Positions 1 to 5,306 of a stretch of 5,306 nt of DNA are shown one piece after another. Position 1 is the first letter of the stretch. Every line of letters begins with the position of its first letter. The position numbers and the translations under genes are program-made. Source of the stretch: Pseudomonas sp. (lineage in GTDB: Bacteria; Pseudomonadota; Gammaproteobacteria; Pseudomonadales; Pseudomonadaceae). The stretch is from positions 1-5,306 of the forward strand of contig JAPLSD010000494.1 in NCBI GenBank assembly GCA_026398835.1, read 5' to 3'. The notes under the pieces are model-generated. The model ran no database searches. It saw nothing but the letters and a program-made list of their open reading frames with translations, and was not told where the DNA came from.

Positions 1-773
1 GAACCAAAGCCGATCCGCGTCAGGAACATCTTCATCTGCTCAACCGTGGTGTTCTGGCTTTCGTCGAGAATGATGAAGCTGTTGTTCAGCGTTCGACCGC
101 GCATATAGGCCAGCGGCGCGATCTCGATCACTTGACGTTCGATCAGTTTGGCAACGTGTTCGAAGCCAAGCATTTCGTACAGCGCGTCATACAGCGGACG
201 CAGGTACGGATCGATTTTCTGTGCCAGATCGCCAGGCAGGAAGCCGAGTTTTTCGCCGGCTTCAACCGCTGGACGCACCAGCAGGATGCGGCGAACTTGC
301 TCGCGCTCCAAAGCGTCCACCGCACAGGCAACCGCCAGATAGGTCTTGCCGGTACCGGCAGGGCCGATTCCGAAGTTGATGTCGTTGCCGAGAATCTCCT
401 TCACATAGCGCTGCTGATTCTCGCCGCGAGGACGAATCATGCCTTTTTTGGTGCGCAGTGCGACGGCGGGTTCAGCAGACGGATGGTTGTCCAGCTCTTC
501 CACGGCCGATTCCTGCAGGAACAGGTGGACCGTGTCCGGCGACAGCTGGGTACCTTTGGTTTCCCGGTACAGGCGGCGCAGGATGTTTTCCGCAGAGGTG
601 GTGTGTCTGGGTTCGCCGATCAGCTCGAACTGGTTTCCGCGGTTGCGGATCTCGATGCTCAGGCGCTGTTCGATCAAGCGCAGATGCTCGTCGAATTGCC
701 CGCACAGATTGGCGAAGCGGCGAGCCTCAATGGGCTCGAGGATGAAACGATGTGGTTCTATGGGTGCGTTCAA
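1..773 (-). CDS. ybeZ: PhoH-like ATPase (YbeZ family), 3' end outside window
   Basis: This is the first 257 codons of a PhoH-family P-loop ATPase, read on the minus strand and cut by the left window edge. Family members are about 330-350 residues, so roughly the last quarter is missing. The product begins (M)NAPIEPHRFILEP. After an N-terminal region of about 110 residues comes the PhoH ATPase domain, with Walker A GPAGTGKT at residues 137-144, RPAVEAGEKLGFLPGD at 167-182, and Walker B IILDESQNT at about 234-242. The start is read as TTG at 771-773, because no ATG or GTG fits and the conserved protein starts here. A purine-rich AGGGCGG lies 12 bases upstream, a long spacing. YbeZ is a cytoplasmic protein thought to act with the YbeY RNase in rRNA and RNA processing. 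The next gene outside the window is expected to be ybeY. It lies 226 bp downstream of miaB on the same strand, separated by a REP doublet. Family identification is very secure; the exact start is moderately secure. Confidence 0.95.
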   Translation of the reverse strand, partial: MNAPIEPHRFILEPIEARRFANLCGQFDEHLRLIEQRLSIEIRNRGNQFELIGEPRHTTSAENILRRLYRETKGTQLSPDTVHLFLQESAVEELDNHPSAEPAVALRTKKGMIRPRGENQQRYVKEILGNDINFGIGPAGTGKTYLAVACAVDALEREQVRRILLVRPAVEAGEKLGFLPGDLAQKIDPYLRPLYDALYEMLGFEHVAKLIERQVIEIAPLAYMRGRTLNNSFIILDESQNTTVEQMKMFLTRIGFG

Positions 774-896
774 GGTCGCTTTTAGCCGCCCTAAGGCAAT
801 TGAGATGAAATCAAGGATAACGCCAGTGGCCTGGGTGCGAAAGCTCTTAAACAGGCCAATGTTGATCCGCCAGATCGTTCCGGGCAAACGCGGTCT

Positions 897-988
897 CTGT
901 AGGAGCCGGGCTTGCCCGCGATGAACGATGACACGGTCCGTCTGATGGACCTCAGTGTCTGCTTCGCGGGCAAGCCCGGCTCCTACAG
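897..988. repeat. REP doublet (REPIN-like inverted pair) A
   Basis: Positions 897-920 (CTGTAGGAGCCGGGCTTGCC plus CGCG) are perfectly repeated in inverted orientation at 965-988, giving 24-bp arms. The 44-bp interior is itself partly palindromic: GACAC at 930-934 faces GTGTC at 955-959, and GGTCC at 935-939 faces GGACC at 947-951. The whole 92 bp can therefore fold into one long imperfect hairpin. The arm matches the REP sequence family spread through Pseudomonas fluorescens-group genomes, normally intergenic and mobilised in trans by RAYT transposases; no such transposase is in the window. The element begins 11 bp past the miaB stop codon and lies between two co-oriented genes, so in RNA it would form a strong stem at the end of the miaB message. 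There is no U-tract beside it, so it is not a standard intrinsic terminator. Confidence 0.92.
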
Positions 989-999
989 GGGCATTGTGT

Positions 1000-2328
1000 T
1001 TATTGAAGCAGAGAACCACGCAGCGAGTGCGGTTGTGCAGCATCGATGCGCACATCGGCGAACTGGCCGATCAGCGTGGGATTGTCGCAGCGGAAGTTGA
1101 CGATACGGTTGTTCTCGGTACGCCCTTGCAGTTCACCCGGGTCTTTCTTCGAATAATCGGTCACCAGAATGCGCTGAATAGAGCCGACCATTTGTCGGCT
1201 GATCTCGAAGCCTTGCTGATTAAGGCGATGTTGCAGGGCGTTCAGGCGCTCTTTTTTCAGCTCTTCCGGAGTTTCGTCAGCCAGATCGGCTGCCGGTGTG
1301 CCTGGACGCTGGCTGTAGACGAACGAGTAGGAAAAGTCGAAACCGACGTCTTCGATCAGCTTCATGGTCTGTTCGAAGTCTTTTTCGGTCTCGCCGGGGA
1401 AGCCGACGATGAAGTCCGAGCTGATGCAGATGCCCGGCACGGCGGCCCGCAGCTTGCGCAGTTTGGATTTGTACTCCAGCGCAGTGTGGTTGCGCTTCAT
1501 CGCAGCGAGGATGCGATCCGAGCCCGACTGCACCGGCAAATGCAGGTGTTTGACCAGCTCCGGCACTTCGGCGTGGGCCTGGATCAGGCTGTCGGAGAAC
1601 TCCAGTGGGTGCGAAGTGGTATAGCGGATGCGCTCGATACCGTCGACGGCGGCGACCACGCGGATCAGCTCGGCGAGGTCCGCCAGGCGACCGTCATGGG
1701 TCTTGCCGCGATAGCCGTTGACGTTCTGCCCCAGCAAGGTGACTTCACGTACGCCGTTTTCCGCAAGGTGGATGATTTCGGCCAGCACATCGTCGAACGG
1801 TCGGCTGACTTCTTCACCGCGGGTATAAGGCACCACGCAGAACGTGCAGTACTTGCTGCAACCTTCCATGACCGAGACGTAAGCGCTTGGGCCATCGATG
1901 CGTGGTTCTGGCAGGTGATCGAATTTCTCGATTTCCGGGAACGAGACGTCGACTTGCGGCAGCTTGGTGAGGCGCGCGGCGTCGATCATTTCCGGCAGGC
2001 GGTGCAGTGTCTGCGGGCCGAAGACCACGTCGACATAGGGTGCGCGGTCGCGAATGGCAGCGCCTTCCTGGCTGGCCACGCAACCGCCGACGGCGATCAC
2101 CATGTCCGGGTTGGCCAGTTTCAGTTCACGCCAGCGGCCGAGTTGGGAGTACACCCGGTCCTGGGCGCGCTCGCGGATCGAACAGGTGTTGAGCAGGATG
2201 ACGTCTGCGTCTTCGGCGCGGGCGGTGACTTCCAGGGCCTGATGTTCACCCAGCAGATCTACCATGCGCGAGCTGTCGTACTCGTTCATTTGGCAACCGT
2301 GGGTTTCGATATAAAGCTTCTTGGCCAT
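1000..2328 (-). CDS. miaB: tRNA-2-methylthio-N6-dimethylallyladenosine synthase MiaB
   Basis: This complete 442-residue radical-SAM methylthiotransferase converts i6A37 to ms2i6A37 in tRNAs that read UNN codons. The N-terminal MTTase domain (about residues 3-118) has the three cysteines of the auxiliary 4Fe-4S cluster: C12 in THGCQMNE, C49 in NTCSIRE and C83 in GGCVA. The radical-SAM cluster motif CSKYCTFC gives C157, C161 and C164. Downstream are [12 protein letters not shown] (about 197-208), HLPVQSGSD (263-271) and [11 protein letters not shown] (304-314). A C-terminal TRAM domain, about 380-442, contains [11 protein letters not shown] and should bind tRNA. The length is normal or slightly short for the family, and all key cysteines are present. 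The ATG at 2326-2328 precedes [15 protein letters not shown], the conserved N-terminus, though the Shine-Dalgarno sequence is weak. A TATAAT box lies 33 bp upstream. miaB is probably the first gene of a unit continuing into the PhoH-like gene. Confidence 0.98.
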   Translation of the reverse strand: MAKKLYIETHGCQMNEYDSSRMVDLLGEHQALEVTARAEDADVILLNTCSIRERAQDRVYSQLGRWRELKLANPDMVIAVGGCVASQEGAAIRDRAPYVDVVFGPQTLHRLPEMIDAARLTKLPQVDVSFPEIEKFDHLPEPRIDGPSAYVSVMEGCSKYCTFCVVPYTRGEEVSRPFDDVLAEIIHLAENGVREVTLLGQNVNGYRGKTHDGRLADLAELIRVVAAVDGIERIRYTTSHPLEFSDSLIQAHAEVPELVKHLHLPVQSGSDRILAAMKRNHTALEYKSKLRKLRAAVPGICISSDFIVGFPGETEKDFEQTMKLIEDVGFDFSYSFVYSQRPGTPAADLADETPEELKKERLNALQHRLNQQGFEISRQMVGSIQRILVTDYSKKDPGELQGRTENNRIVNFRCDNPTLIGQFADVRIDAAQPHSLRGSLLQ

Positions 2329-2343
2329 GGGGGTTCATCAAGT

Positions 2344-2356
2344 GGTTCAAAGAACC
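2344..2356. repeat. short palindrome at the predicted miaB transcription start
   Basis: GGTTC-AAA-GAACC is a perfect 5-bp inverted repeat with a 3-base centre. It lies immediately downstream of the TATAAT box facing miaB, about where transcription should begin. It could be a binding site for a dimeric regulator or could be chance. I know of no named operator that it matches. Confidence 0.3.
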
Positions 2357-2360
2357 GCGC

Positions 2361-2389
2361 ATTATAGTGGTCATGCCCGCAGGTTCCTA
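2361..2389 (-). promoter_or_regulatory. predicted sigma-70 promoter of miaB
   Basis: On the minus strand a perfect TATAAT occurs at 2361-2366. A 17-base spacer places the -35 hexamer at 2384-2389 (TAGGAA), which matches TTGACA at only three of six positions. Transcription would start near 2353-2355, leaving a leader of about 25 bases before the miaB ATG. The -10 is convincing; the weak -35 suggests help from an activator or modest strength. Confidence 0.55.
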
Positions 2390-2392
2390 GCG

Positions 2393-2419
2393 TTGCGCGT
2401 CCGGTGGCTATGCTATAGT
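2393..2419 (+). promoter_or_regulatory. predicted extended -10 promoter of the DUF1820 gene
   Basis: On the plus strand TGC-TATAGT at 2411-2419 is a good extended -10 element. The nearest -35-like hexamer, TTGCGC at 2393-2398, is only 15 bases away. The promoter therefore probably relies mainly on the extended -10. Transcription would start near 2425-2427. It is back to back with the miaB promoter, and the two -10 boxes are 47 bp apart. Confidence 0.5.
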
Positions 2420-2460
2420 TTGCGCCCTCTTATATATCCCCGATGTGTTACCCGCCCACC

Positions 2461-2787
2461 ATGACCAAACGTGAAGCTCCAATCTACAAGGTGATTTTCC
2501 TCAACCAGGGCCAGGTGTTCGAAATGTACGCCAAGCAGATCTATCAAAGTGATCTGTGGGGCTTCCTGGAAGTTGAAGAGTTCGTCTTTGGCGAGCGCAC
2601 ACAGCTGGTCGTCGACCCTGGCGAAGAGAAGCTCAAAGCGCAGTTCGAAGGTGTGGTACGCAGTTTTGTGCCAATGCATTCGATCGTGCGCATCGACGAA
2701 GTCGAGCGCCTGGGTACGCCGAAGATTACCGAAGCCCGTGGCATGAGCAACGTCATGCCGTTTCCGATGCCGATGCCGGATAAGTAA
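2461..2787 (+). CDS. DUF1820 family protein, function unknown
   Basis: This gene encodes a small soluble protein of 108 residues if it starts at the ATG at 2461 (MTKREAPIYKVIFLNQGQ). I recognise it as DUF1820, a family conserved in Pseudomonas and other gammaproteobacteria with no assigned function. There is no signal peptide, membrane segment or cysteine. The first 80 or so residues alternate beta-prone stretches (IYKVIFL, VFEMYA, LEVEEFVFG) with acidic ones, followed by FVPMHSIVRIDEVE. The tail is rich in Met and Pro (VMPFPMPMPDK). An in-frame ATG at 2443 would add six residues (MCYPPT). I prefer 2461 because the added residues do not look conserved, but neither ATG has a clear Shine-Dalgarno sequence. 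The gene is divergent from miaB, convergent with the Sel1 gene, and probably a single-gene transcript. Confidence 0.88.
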   Translation: MTKREAPIYKVIFLNQGQVFEMYAKQIYQSDLWGFLEVEEFVFGERTQLVVDPGEEKLKAQFEGVVRSFVPMHSIVRIDEVERLGTPKITEARGMSNVMPFPMPMPDK

Positions 2788-2807
2788 CACCCGAACCGAG
2801 TCGCAGC

Positions 2808-2874
2808 CAATCGCAGGCAAGCCTCGCTCCTACGGATCACCTATAACCGTAGGAACGAGGCTTGCCCGCGATTG
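2808..2874. repeat. REP doublet (REPIN-like inverted pair) B
   Basis: Positions 2808-2835 and 2847-2874 are 28-bp inverted copies with two mismatches (2815 against 2867, and 2827 against 2855), around an 11-base centre. The core reads GTAGGAACGAGGCTTGCC on one arm. It belongs to the same general REP family as the doublet at 897-988 but differs in the middle of the arm (CGAGGC instead of CCGGGC) and has a much shorter interior. It fills the 112-bp gap between two convergent genes, 20 bp past the DUF1820 stop and 25 bp past the Sel1-gene stop. There its stem could stabilise or help to end both transcripts. No U-tract follows on either strand. Confidence 0.92.
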
Positions 2875-2899
2875 CGTCAGAAAGGTCGATGCAGAACTT

Positions 2900-3454
2900 T
2901 TAAGGCAGCGGTGAGAAAGGCGAACGCCCGTCGGCGCTTTGCAGTTCCAGCAGGTATTTGCGGAAAATCTGCCCCAGCACCTGGGTCGCGACTTCCAGTT
3001 CATCACGCTTCATGTGTCCGGCGACTTCGTCGGCAGTGTCCAGCGCATCTTCGGCGCCATTGACCGCCGCCATTTTCAGCACGATATACGCCTGAACGTT
3101 ATTGGCCGGAACGCCTTCACCGTGGAAAAACATGGTGCCGAGCTTGAATTGCGCCTGAGCATGGCCTTGCAGAGAAGCTTTCTCGAAGTAACTCAGGGCT
3201 TGATTGAGGTCACGCGGCGCACGTTTGCCTTCGTAATAGAATTCACCCAACTCGTATTGTGCTTCTGCATCCCCGGCATCCGATGCTTTCTGACAGGCGG
3301 CAAGCGCCTCGGACACGTCTTGCGACTGGGTATTGAGGGTGCAGCGACCCATCGCTGGGATCAACAACGAGTTGCCGCCTGCTTGTGCATGCGCGAGCAG
3401 GGGCTGAAGGAGCAACAGGCAGCCCAATGCAAGGGTGCGGCCGGTGCGGTTCAT
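2900..3454 (-). CDS. exported Sel1-repeat (TPR-like) protein
   Basis: This complete 184-residue protein has an N-terminal signal peptide: MNRTGR, then the hydrophobic stretch LALGCLLLLQPLLA, then a likely signal peptidase I site AHA|QA after residue 23. It is therefore probably periplasmic. C12 sits inside the hydrophobic core, too early and poorly placed for a lipobox, so a lipoprotein is unlikely. Two tandem 36-residue Sel1 repeats fill residues 62-97 (DAEAQYELGEFYYEG...) and 98-133 (HAQAQFKLGTMFFHGEG...). A helical tail to about 172 and a Pro/Ser-rich end follow. C38 and C54 could form a disulfide in the periplasm. Sel1 repeats are protein-interaction scaffolds; no partner can be inferred. 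The ATG at 3452-3454 has AGAGGTAAG at 3464-3472 as a ribosome binding site. A promoter lies upstream, and the hemL terminator separates this gene from hemL. Confidence 0.93.
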   Translation of the reverse strand: MNRTGRTLALGCLLLLQPLLAHAQAGGNSLLIPAMGRCTLNTQSQDVSEALAACQKASDAGDAEAQYELGEFYYEGKRAPRDLNQALSYFEKASLQGHAQAQFKLGTMFFHGEGVPANNVQAYIVLKMAAVNGAEDALDTADEVAGHMKRDELEVATQVLGQIFRKYLLELQSADGRSPFSPLP

Positions 3455-3513
3455 GGGAATCGACTTACCTCTGAAGGGCGCGCGGACCCGCAGTGGGGAT
3501 CCAATAAGCGCGC

Positions 3514-3543
3514 ATTATGAAATAAGCAGGGCCAACCTTACAA
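3514..3543 (-). promoter_or_regulatory. predicted sigma-70 promoter of the Sel1-repeat gene
   Basis: On the minus strand TTGTAA (3538-3543) and CATAAT (3514-3519) are separated by 18 bases, matching four and five of six consensus positions. The box is followed by GCGCGC, as the miaB -10 is followed by GCGCGG. Transcription would start near 3506-3508, giving a leader of about 53 bases that contains the ribosome binding site. Confidence 0.55.
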
Positions 3544-3637
3544 AGTCTTTACTCGTTTTTCTGCTGCACGGCCCGATATCTCCCGGTTTGTAGGAAATTT
3601 CGTGCTTTAAGGGGAGGAAAAGAGGCGTAAAGACCTG

Positions 3638-3668
3638 AATAAAACCGACGCCGCCTAAGCAGCGTCAG
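3638..3668 (-). terminator. rho-independent terminator after hemL
   Basis: Read on the minus strand, a 10-bp stem (3659-3668 with 3645-3654, two G-U pairs) closes a 4-base loop, TTAG. It is followed directly by TTTTATT at 3638-3644. It begins 10 bp past the hemL stop codon. It should end the thiE-hemL transcript before the promoter of the Sel1 gene. Confidence 0.85.
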
Positions 3669-3678
3669 GCCGATCAGC

Positions 3679-4962
3679 TTATTTCAACGCAGCAAAAGCA
3701 CGCTCAGCAGCGTCCAGAGTCAGCTTCAGCTCGGCATCGCCATGGGCGATCGAGGTGAAACCGGCTTCGAAAGCGCTCGGCGCCAGGTAAACGCCGCCTT
3801 CGAGCATCAGGTGGAAGAAGCGTTTGAACAGGCTGGCGTCGCTGCTCATGACGTCATCGAATGTCACGATGTCGTCAGCGCCGCTGAAGTACAGGCCGAA
3901 CATGCCGCCGGCCTGAGTGGTCACGAACGGAATACCGGCTGCGTCGGCACGCTGTTGCAGGCCATCGAGCAGGCGACTGGTGTAATCGCTCAGTTCGGCA
4001 TGGAAGCCCGGACGGCTGATCAGGCGCAAGGTGGTCAGGCCCGCAGCCATGGCCAACGGGTTGCCGGACAAGGTGCCTGCCTGATAGACCGGGCCCAATG
4101 GAGCGATGTGCGACATGATTTCGCGCTTGCCGCCGAAGCAGCCCACTGGCATGCCGCCGCCAATGATTTTGCCGAACGTGCTCAGGTCCGGAGTCACGCC
4201 GTAATGTGCCTGGGCGCCGCCGAGGGCAACGCGGAAACCGGTCATCACTTCGTCGAAAATCAGCACCACACCGTGTTTGTCGCAAAGTGTGCGCAGGCCT
4301 TCGAGGAAGCCCGGCGCTGGTGGCACGCAGTTCATGTTGCCCGCCACGGGTTCAACGATGATGCACGCCACTTCCTGACCGACTTCGCTGAGCATTTGCT
4401 CGACGGCGTCAATGTCGTTGAACGGCAAGGTCAGGGTGTGTTTGGCGAAGGCAGCGGGTACGCCCGCAGAGCTTGGAACGCCTTGAGTCAGCGCGCCGGA
4501 ACCGGCCTTGACCAGCAGGCTGTCGGAGTGGCCGTGGTAGCAGCCTTCGAACTTGATGATGCTGTCGCGGCCGGTGAAACCACGGGCCAGACGAATCGCA
4601 CTCATGGTCGCTTCAGTGCCGGAACTGACCATGCGGACCATTTCCATAGATGGCACGATGGAGCAGACCAGGTCTGCCATCTGCGTTTCCATTTCGGTCG
4701 GGGCGCCATAGGACAGCCCGTGTTCGAGCTGCTTGCGCACGGCATCGAGCACGTCCGGGTGGCTGTGGCCGAGGATCATCGGGCCCCAGGAACCTACGTA
4801 GTCGACATAGCGTTTGTCATCTTCGTCCGTCACATAGGCGCCTTCGGCGTGCTTGAAGAACAACGGCGTGCCGCCGACGCTCTTGAAGGCACGAACGGGC
4901 GAGTTTACGCCGCCGGGAATGTGTTTCTGGGCATTGGCAAACAGAGTTTCGGAACGAGACAT
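3679..4962 (-). CDS. hemL: glutamate-1-semialdehyde 2,1-aminomutase
   Basis: This complete 427-residue, PLP-dependent class-III aminotransferase-fold enzyme turns glutamate-1-semialdehyde into 5-aminolevulinate. That is the last step of the C5 route into heme, siroheme and cobalamin precursors. The N-terminus [20 protein letters not shown] is characteristic of the family. SSGTEATM (113-120) contributes to the cofactor phosphate site. CYHGHSD lies at 141-147. [10 protein letters not shown] (235-244) carries D237, which contacts the PLP ring nitrogen. [14 protein letters not shown] contains the Schiff-base lysine K265. [14 protein letters not shown] follows, and the length equals that of the E. 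coli enzyme within a residue or so. The ATG at 4960-4962 has only a weak AGAG-type ribosome binding site. thiE ends 31 bp upstream on the same strand, so the two are probably co-transcribed, and a strong terminator follows. Confidence 0.98.
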   Translation of the reverse strand: MSRSETLFANAQKHIPGGVNSPVRAFKSVGGTPLFFKHAEGAYVTDEDDKRYVDYVGSWGPMILGHSHPDVLDAVRKQLEHGLSYGAPTEMETQMADLVCSIVPSMEMVRMVSSGTEATMSAIRLARGFTGRDSIIKFEGCYHGHSDSLLVKAGSGALTQGVPSSAGVPAAFAKHTLTLPFNDIDAVEQMLSEVGQEVACIIVEPVAGNMNCVPPAPGFLEGLRTLCDKHGVVLIFDEVMTGFRVALGGAQAHYGVTPDLSTFGKIIGGGMPVGCFGGKREIMSHIAPLGPVYQAGTLSGNPLAMAAGLTTLRLISRPGFHAELSDYTSRLLDGLQQRADAAGIPFVTTQAGGMFGLYFSGADDIVTFDDVMSSDASLFKRFFHLMLEGGVYLAPSAFEAGFTSIAHGDAELKLTLDAAERAFAALK

Positions 4963-4993
4963 GATCGGGCTCTCTAAATCAGGATTCGGCTAA

Positions 4994-5306
4994 TTAGATA
5001 TGAAGCAGGGCTTTGAAGGCGCGGGCTCGGCGTGTCACTTCCTGGGTGTTCTCGGCGGCGGACAGGCCGTGGACCACGGCCAGCAGGTCGGCGCCATGGG
5101 CCACCAGCGGGGCAGCGTTTTCCAGGGTGATGCCACCAATCACGCAGATAGGCAGGTGCAATTTAGTACGGGCCTGGTCGAGCAAGTCGAGGGTGGCCGT
5201 CGGCGCGCCGGGCTTGGTGTTGGAGTTGAAGAAGCGACCGAAGGCGACATAGCTGGCGCCTTCTTTGGCGGCTTGTTCGGCGAGTTCGAGTTGACCGTGG
5301 CAGGTC
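4994..5306 (-). CDS. thiE: thiamin-phosphate synthase, C-terminal half
   Basis: These are the last 103 codons of ThiE, with the 5' half beyond the right window edge; the full protein is usually a little over 200 residues. ThiE joins HMP diphosphate and thiazole phosphate to give thiamin phosphate in the cytoplasm. The visible part starts [16 protein letters not shown]. It continues with [17 protein letters not shown], whose TK loop contributes to the thiazole-phosphate site. [13 protein letters not shown] follows, with the family GGI phosphate-binding motif. It ends with [33 protein letters not shown] and a TAA at 4994-4996. The last phosphate-loop region reads LLAVVHGL, where many family members have VAVVSAI or similar. 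I recall this variant as usual for Pseudomonas. In Pseudomonas thiD normally lies upstream, which would place it to the right of this window. hemL begins 31 bp downstream. Confidence 0.95.
   Translation of the reverse strand, partial: TCHGQLELAEQAAKEGASYVAFGRFFNSNTKPGAPTATLDLLDQARTKLHLPICVIGGITLENAAPLVAHGADLLAVVHGLSAAENTQEVTRRARAFKALLHI

Noticed and set aside
132..785. A 217-codon plus-strand frame opposite the PhoH-like gene.
   Set aside because: The minus strand encodes Walker A and B motifs of PhoH through the same bases. The plus-strand product has no recognisable features.
897..988. Doublet A as an intrinsic terminator of miaB.
   Set aside because: The stem is strong, but no run of T follows it on the minus strand. 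REP identity explains it better, although it may still affect RNA ends.
955..2367. A 470-codon open frame on the plus strand covering all of miaB.
   Set aside because: It lies exactly opposite a strongly conserved gene, and its translation resembles no family I know. It also runs through a REP arm. GC-rich Pseudomonas genes with strong third-position bias commonly leave such frames open on the opposite strand.
897..2874. The two inverted-repeat pairs as a CRISPR array or as ends of a transposon carrying miaB.
   Set aside because: Each is a self-contained inverted pair in an intergenic gap, with no regular spacers and no transposase. The genes between them are core genes in their usual order.
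2939..3520. A 193-codon plus-strand frame opposite the Sel1 gene.
   Set aside because: The minus strand has a ribosome binding site, signal peptide and in-register repeats. The plus frame has none and crosses the opposite promoter.
3742..4977. A 411-codon open frame on the plus strand opposite hemL.
   Set aside because: The translation is His- and Ala-rich with no recognisable domain, and hemL on the other strand has every catalytic motif. It is a codon-bias shadow.
4963..4993. A possible riboswitch (TPP or other) between thiE and hemL.
   Set aside because: The gap is only 31 bases, far too short for a TPP aptamer, and no conserved aptamer motif is present.

Overview
The window looks like chromosomal core DNA from a Pseudomonas of the P. 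fluorescens type. The evidence is the GC-rich codon use, the gene content and order (thiE, hemL, a Sel1-repeat protein, a DUF1820 protein, miaB, and a PhoH-like ATPase gene), and two inverted pairs of the REP sequence typical of fluorescent pseudomonads (core GTAGGAGC..GGCTTGCC.GCGA). From memory, P. aeruginosa PAO1 has the same order around PA3976-PA3981. The species assignment is an inference and I could not test it.

Layout from left to right. Positions 1-773 (minus) carry the first 257 codons of a PhoH-like ATPase (ybeZ), cut by the left window edge, apparently starting with TTG. Positions 774-999 are a spacer holding a 92-bp REP doublet just past the end of miaB. Positions 1000-2328 (minus) are an intact miaB. 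Positions 2329-2460 are a divergent promoter region, with a TATAAT box facing miaB and an extended -10 facing the next gene. Positions 2461-2787 (plus) are a small DUF1820-family gene, the only plus-strand gene. Positions 2788-2899 separate two convergent genes and hold a second REP doublet. Positions 2900-3454 (minus) encode an exported two-repeat Sel1 protein with its own recognisable promoter. Positions 3455-3678 hold that promoter and the rho-independent terminator of hemL. Positions 3679-4962 (minus) are an intact hemL. Positions 4994-5306 (minus) are the C-terminal half of thiE, cut by the right window edge.

Functional grouping. thiE and hemL are 31 bp apart on one strand and probably co-transcribed, ending at the hairpin at 3645-3668. 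They make thiamin phosphate and 5-aminolevulinate (tetrapyrrole precursor) respectively. miaB (tRNA ms2i6A modification) and the PhoH-like gene form the start of a second minus-strand unit concerned with RNA modification and processing. In related bacteria it continues into ybeY, corC and lnt, which would lie left of this window. The Sel1 protein and the DUF1820 protein have no assigned function.

I found no mobile element with coding capacity, CRISPR array, tRNA, rRNA, phage gene or defence system. Long plus-strand open frames lie opposite miaB and hemL, but I read them as shadows of GC-rich genes. The items most worth a second look are the two REP doublets, the TTG start of the PhoH-like gene, and the closely spaced divergent promoters. 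I see no convincing sign of an undescribed system.
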